From an uncultured Clostridia bacterium (lineage in GTDB: Bacteria > Bacillota_A > Clostridia > Oscillospirales > Oscillospiraceae), in the NCBI GenBank assembly GCA_949289625.1, contig CASEPH010000170.1, positions 1-6,007 of the forward strand: a DNA stretch of 6,007 nt, given 5' to 3'. Below, piece after piece: positions 5,813-6,007 of this stretch. The notes under the pieces were generated by a model. That model was not told the DNA's origin and did not search any database. It saw nothing but the letters and a program-made list of their open reading frames with translations. Both the position numbers and the translations under genes were made by a program. Numbering within the stretch: position 1 is the first letter of the stretch; every line of letters starts with the position of its first letter.

Positions 5813-6007
5813 ATGCTGGAGAGCATTCGGGTTCTTGAAATCATTCAAGAGCCCATTTTTTCTGCCCTCACCAGCCAATACGGGAGCATGAGCCGAGTCG
5901 CTGCACAAAGCAGCAACTCGGCTTTTTTGCTGCCCAAATTGGGGAGCATGGCCAATGCGTACGACCTGTTGGGCCCGAGGGCCTCCTTCAAGTTGTTCAA
6001 ATCCCAA
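5813..6007 (+). CDS. doubtful open frame running off right edge
   Basis: From ATG 5813 the plus frame is open for 65 codons to the edge (begins MLESIRVLEIIQEPIFSALTS, later LLPKLGSMANAYDLLGPRASF). There is no ribosome site, and an in-frame TAA lies 6 bases upstream of the ATG. The frame would have to read through two strong terminator hairpins with T6 runs (5829-5861, 5891-5928), which argues against coding. Two minus-strand frames are open over much of the same stretch, so openness here may only reflect composition. I recognise no family. A leaderless gene, a truncated gene at an element boundary, or chance are all possible. Confidence 0.2.
   Translation, partial: MLESIRVLEIIQEPIFSALTSQYGSMSRVAAQSSNSAFLLPKLGSMANAYDLLGPRASFKLFKSQ
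5829..5861 (+). terminator. rho-independent terminator
   Basis: GGGTTCTTGAA pairs with TTCAAGAGCCC over 11 base pairs (one G-U), with a 4-base loop ATCA, then A and six T. It lies 127 bases after the regulator gene's stop and is oriented to end rightward transcription. Confidence 0.85.
5891..5928 (+). terminator. second rho-independent terminator in tandem
   Basis: AGCCGAGT pairs with ACTCGGCT (8 base pairs); after a C-A mismatch GCTGC pairs with GCAGC (5 base pairs) around loop ACAAA. Six T end the element, the first of them being the last base of the stem. It starts 29 bases after the first terminator's T run. No matching T run exists for the minus strand, so it works rightward only. Confidence 0.85.

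Larger units (their letters stand above)
5814..5928 (+). ncRNA. possible small RNA (promoter followed by tandem terminators)
   Basis: A near-consensus promoter at 5779-5807 would start transcription near 5814. The first intrinsic terminator ends at about 5861 and the second at about 5928, predicting RNAs of about 48 and 115 bases. Both consist mainly of stable stem-loops with U tails, as in Hfq-independent small RNAs or antisense control RNAs. No family is recognised. The alternative is that the terminators simply end transcripts from the regulator gene and the promoter serves a gene further right. Confidence 0.3.

Noticed and set aside
5672..6007. Minus-strand frame entering from the right edge, and a second minus frame ending at 5845
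   Set aside because: Both are open over the tandem terminators and neither gives a recognisable protein; the one ending at 5672 also runs into the regulator gene's end. The second, with plausible codon use, cannot be excluded as the tail of a gene from the right.
5992..6007. GTTCAAATCC resembling a tRNA T-loop at the right edge
   Set aside because: The flanking bases do not pair into a T-stem (AGTTG against CCCAA), and no acceptor or anticodon arm is visible upstream.

Overview
The window looks like accessory (mobile-element) DNA from a low-GC-to-mid-GC Gram-positive bacterium, most likely a gut clostridium of the Oscillospirales/Ruminococcaceae type. The reasons are strong Shine-Dalgarno sequences (GGAGG variants) before nearly every gene, tightly packed small phage/plasmid-type genes, and protein families typical of Firmicutes prophages, conjugative elements and plasmids. 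The species is an inference; no rRNA, tRNA or core gene is present to fix it.

Layout. From about 4520 down to 1, a leftward (minus-strand) operon carries, in transcription order: a 385-aa protein that I only tentatively place near the DUF932-type phage/plasmid proteins; a 75-79-aa small protein; a 180-aa protein ending in a four-cysteine zinc ribbon; a YqaJ/lambda-exonuclease-family recombinase nuclease (344 aa); possibly a 21-aa peptide; a 112-aa DUF7768/DUF4406-like protein with a nucleoside-deoxyribosyltransferase-like motif; and the first 378 residues of a RecD2-type helicase that runs off the left edge. The genes touch or overlap, apart from an 83-base gap after the nuclease, so one transcript is likely.

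From 4519 to 5159 there is a 641-base divergent control region without a convincing gene. It holds two candidate leftward promoters, a symmetric repeat bracketing the stronger one, a small operator-like palindrome, and a leader segment with competing stems ahead of a T7 run. Rightward from 5160 lies a 180-aa regulator with a C-terminal sigma-70-region-4-like or ArpU-like helix-turn-helix. After it, 5703-6007 contains a good promoter placed immediately before two strong rho-independent terminators, plus an open frame from 5813 to the right edge whose status is unclear.

How the genes may work together: the exonuclease and the RecD2-like helicase fit a DNA end-processing and recombination module of a mobile element, and the zinc-ribbon, small and 385-aa proteins are its uncharacterised partners. 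No RecT/Bet/Erf-type annealing protein is seen in this window, which makes the uncharacterised partners the most interesting part. The divergent regulator is a natural candidate to control either this operon or genes to its right.
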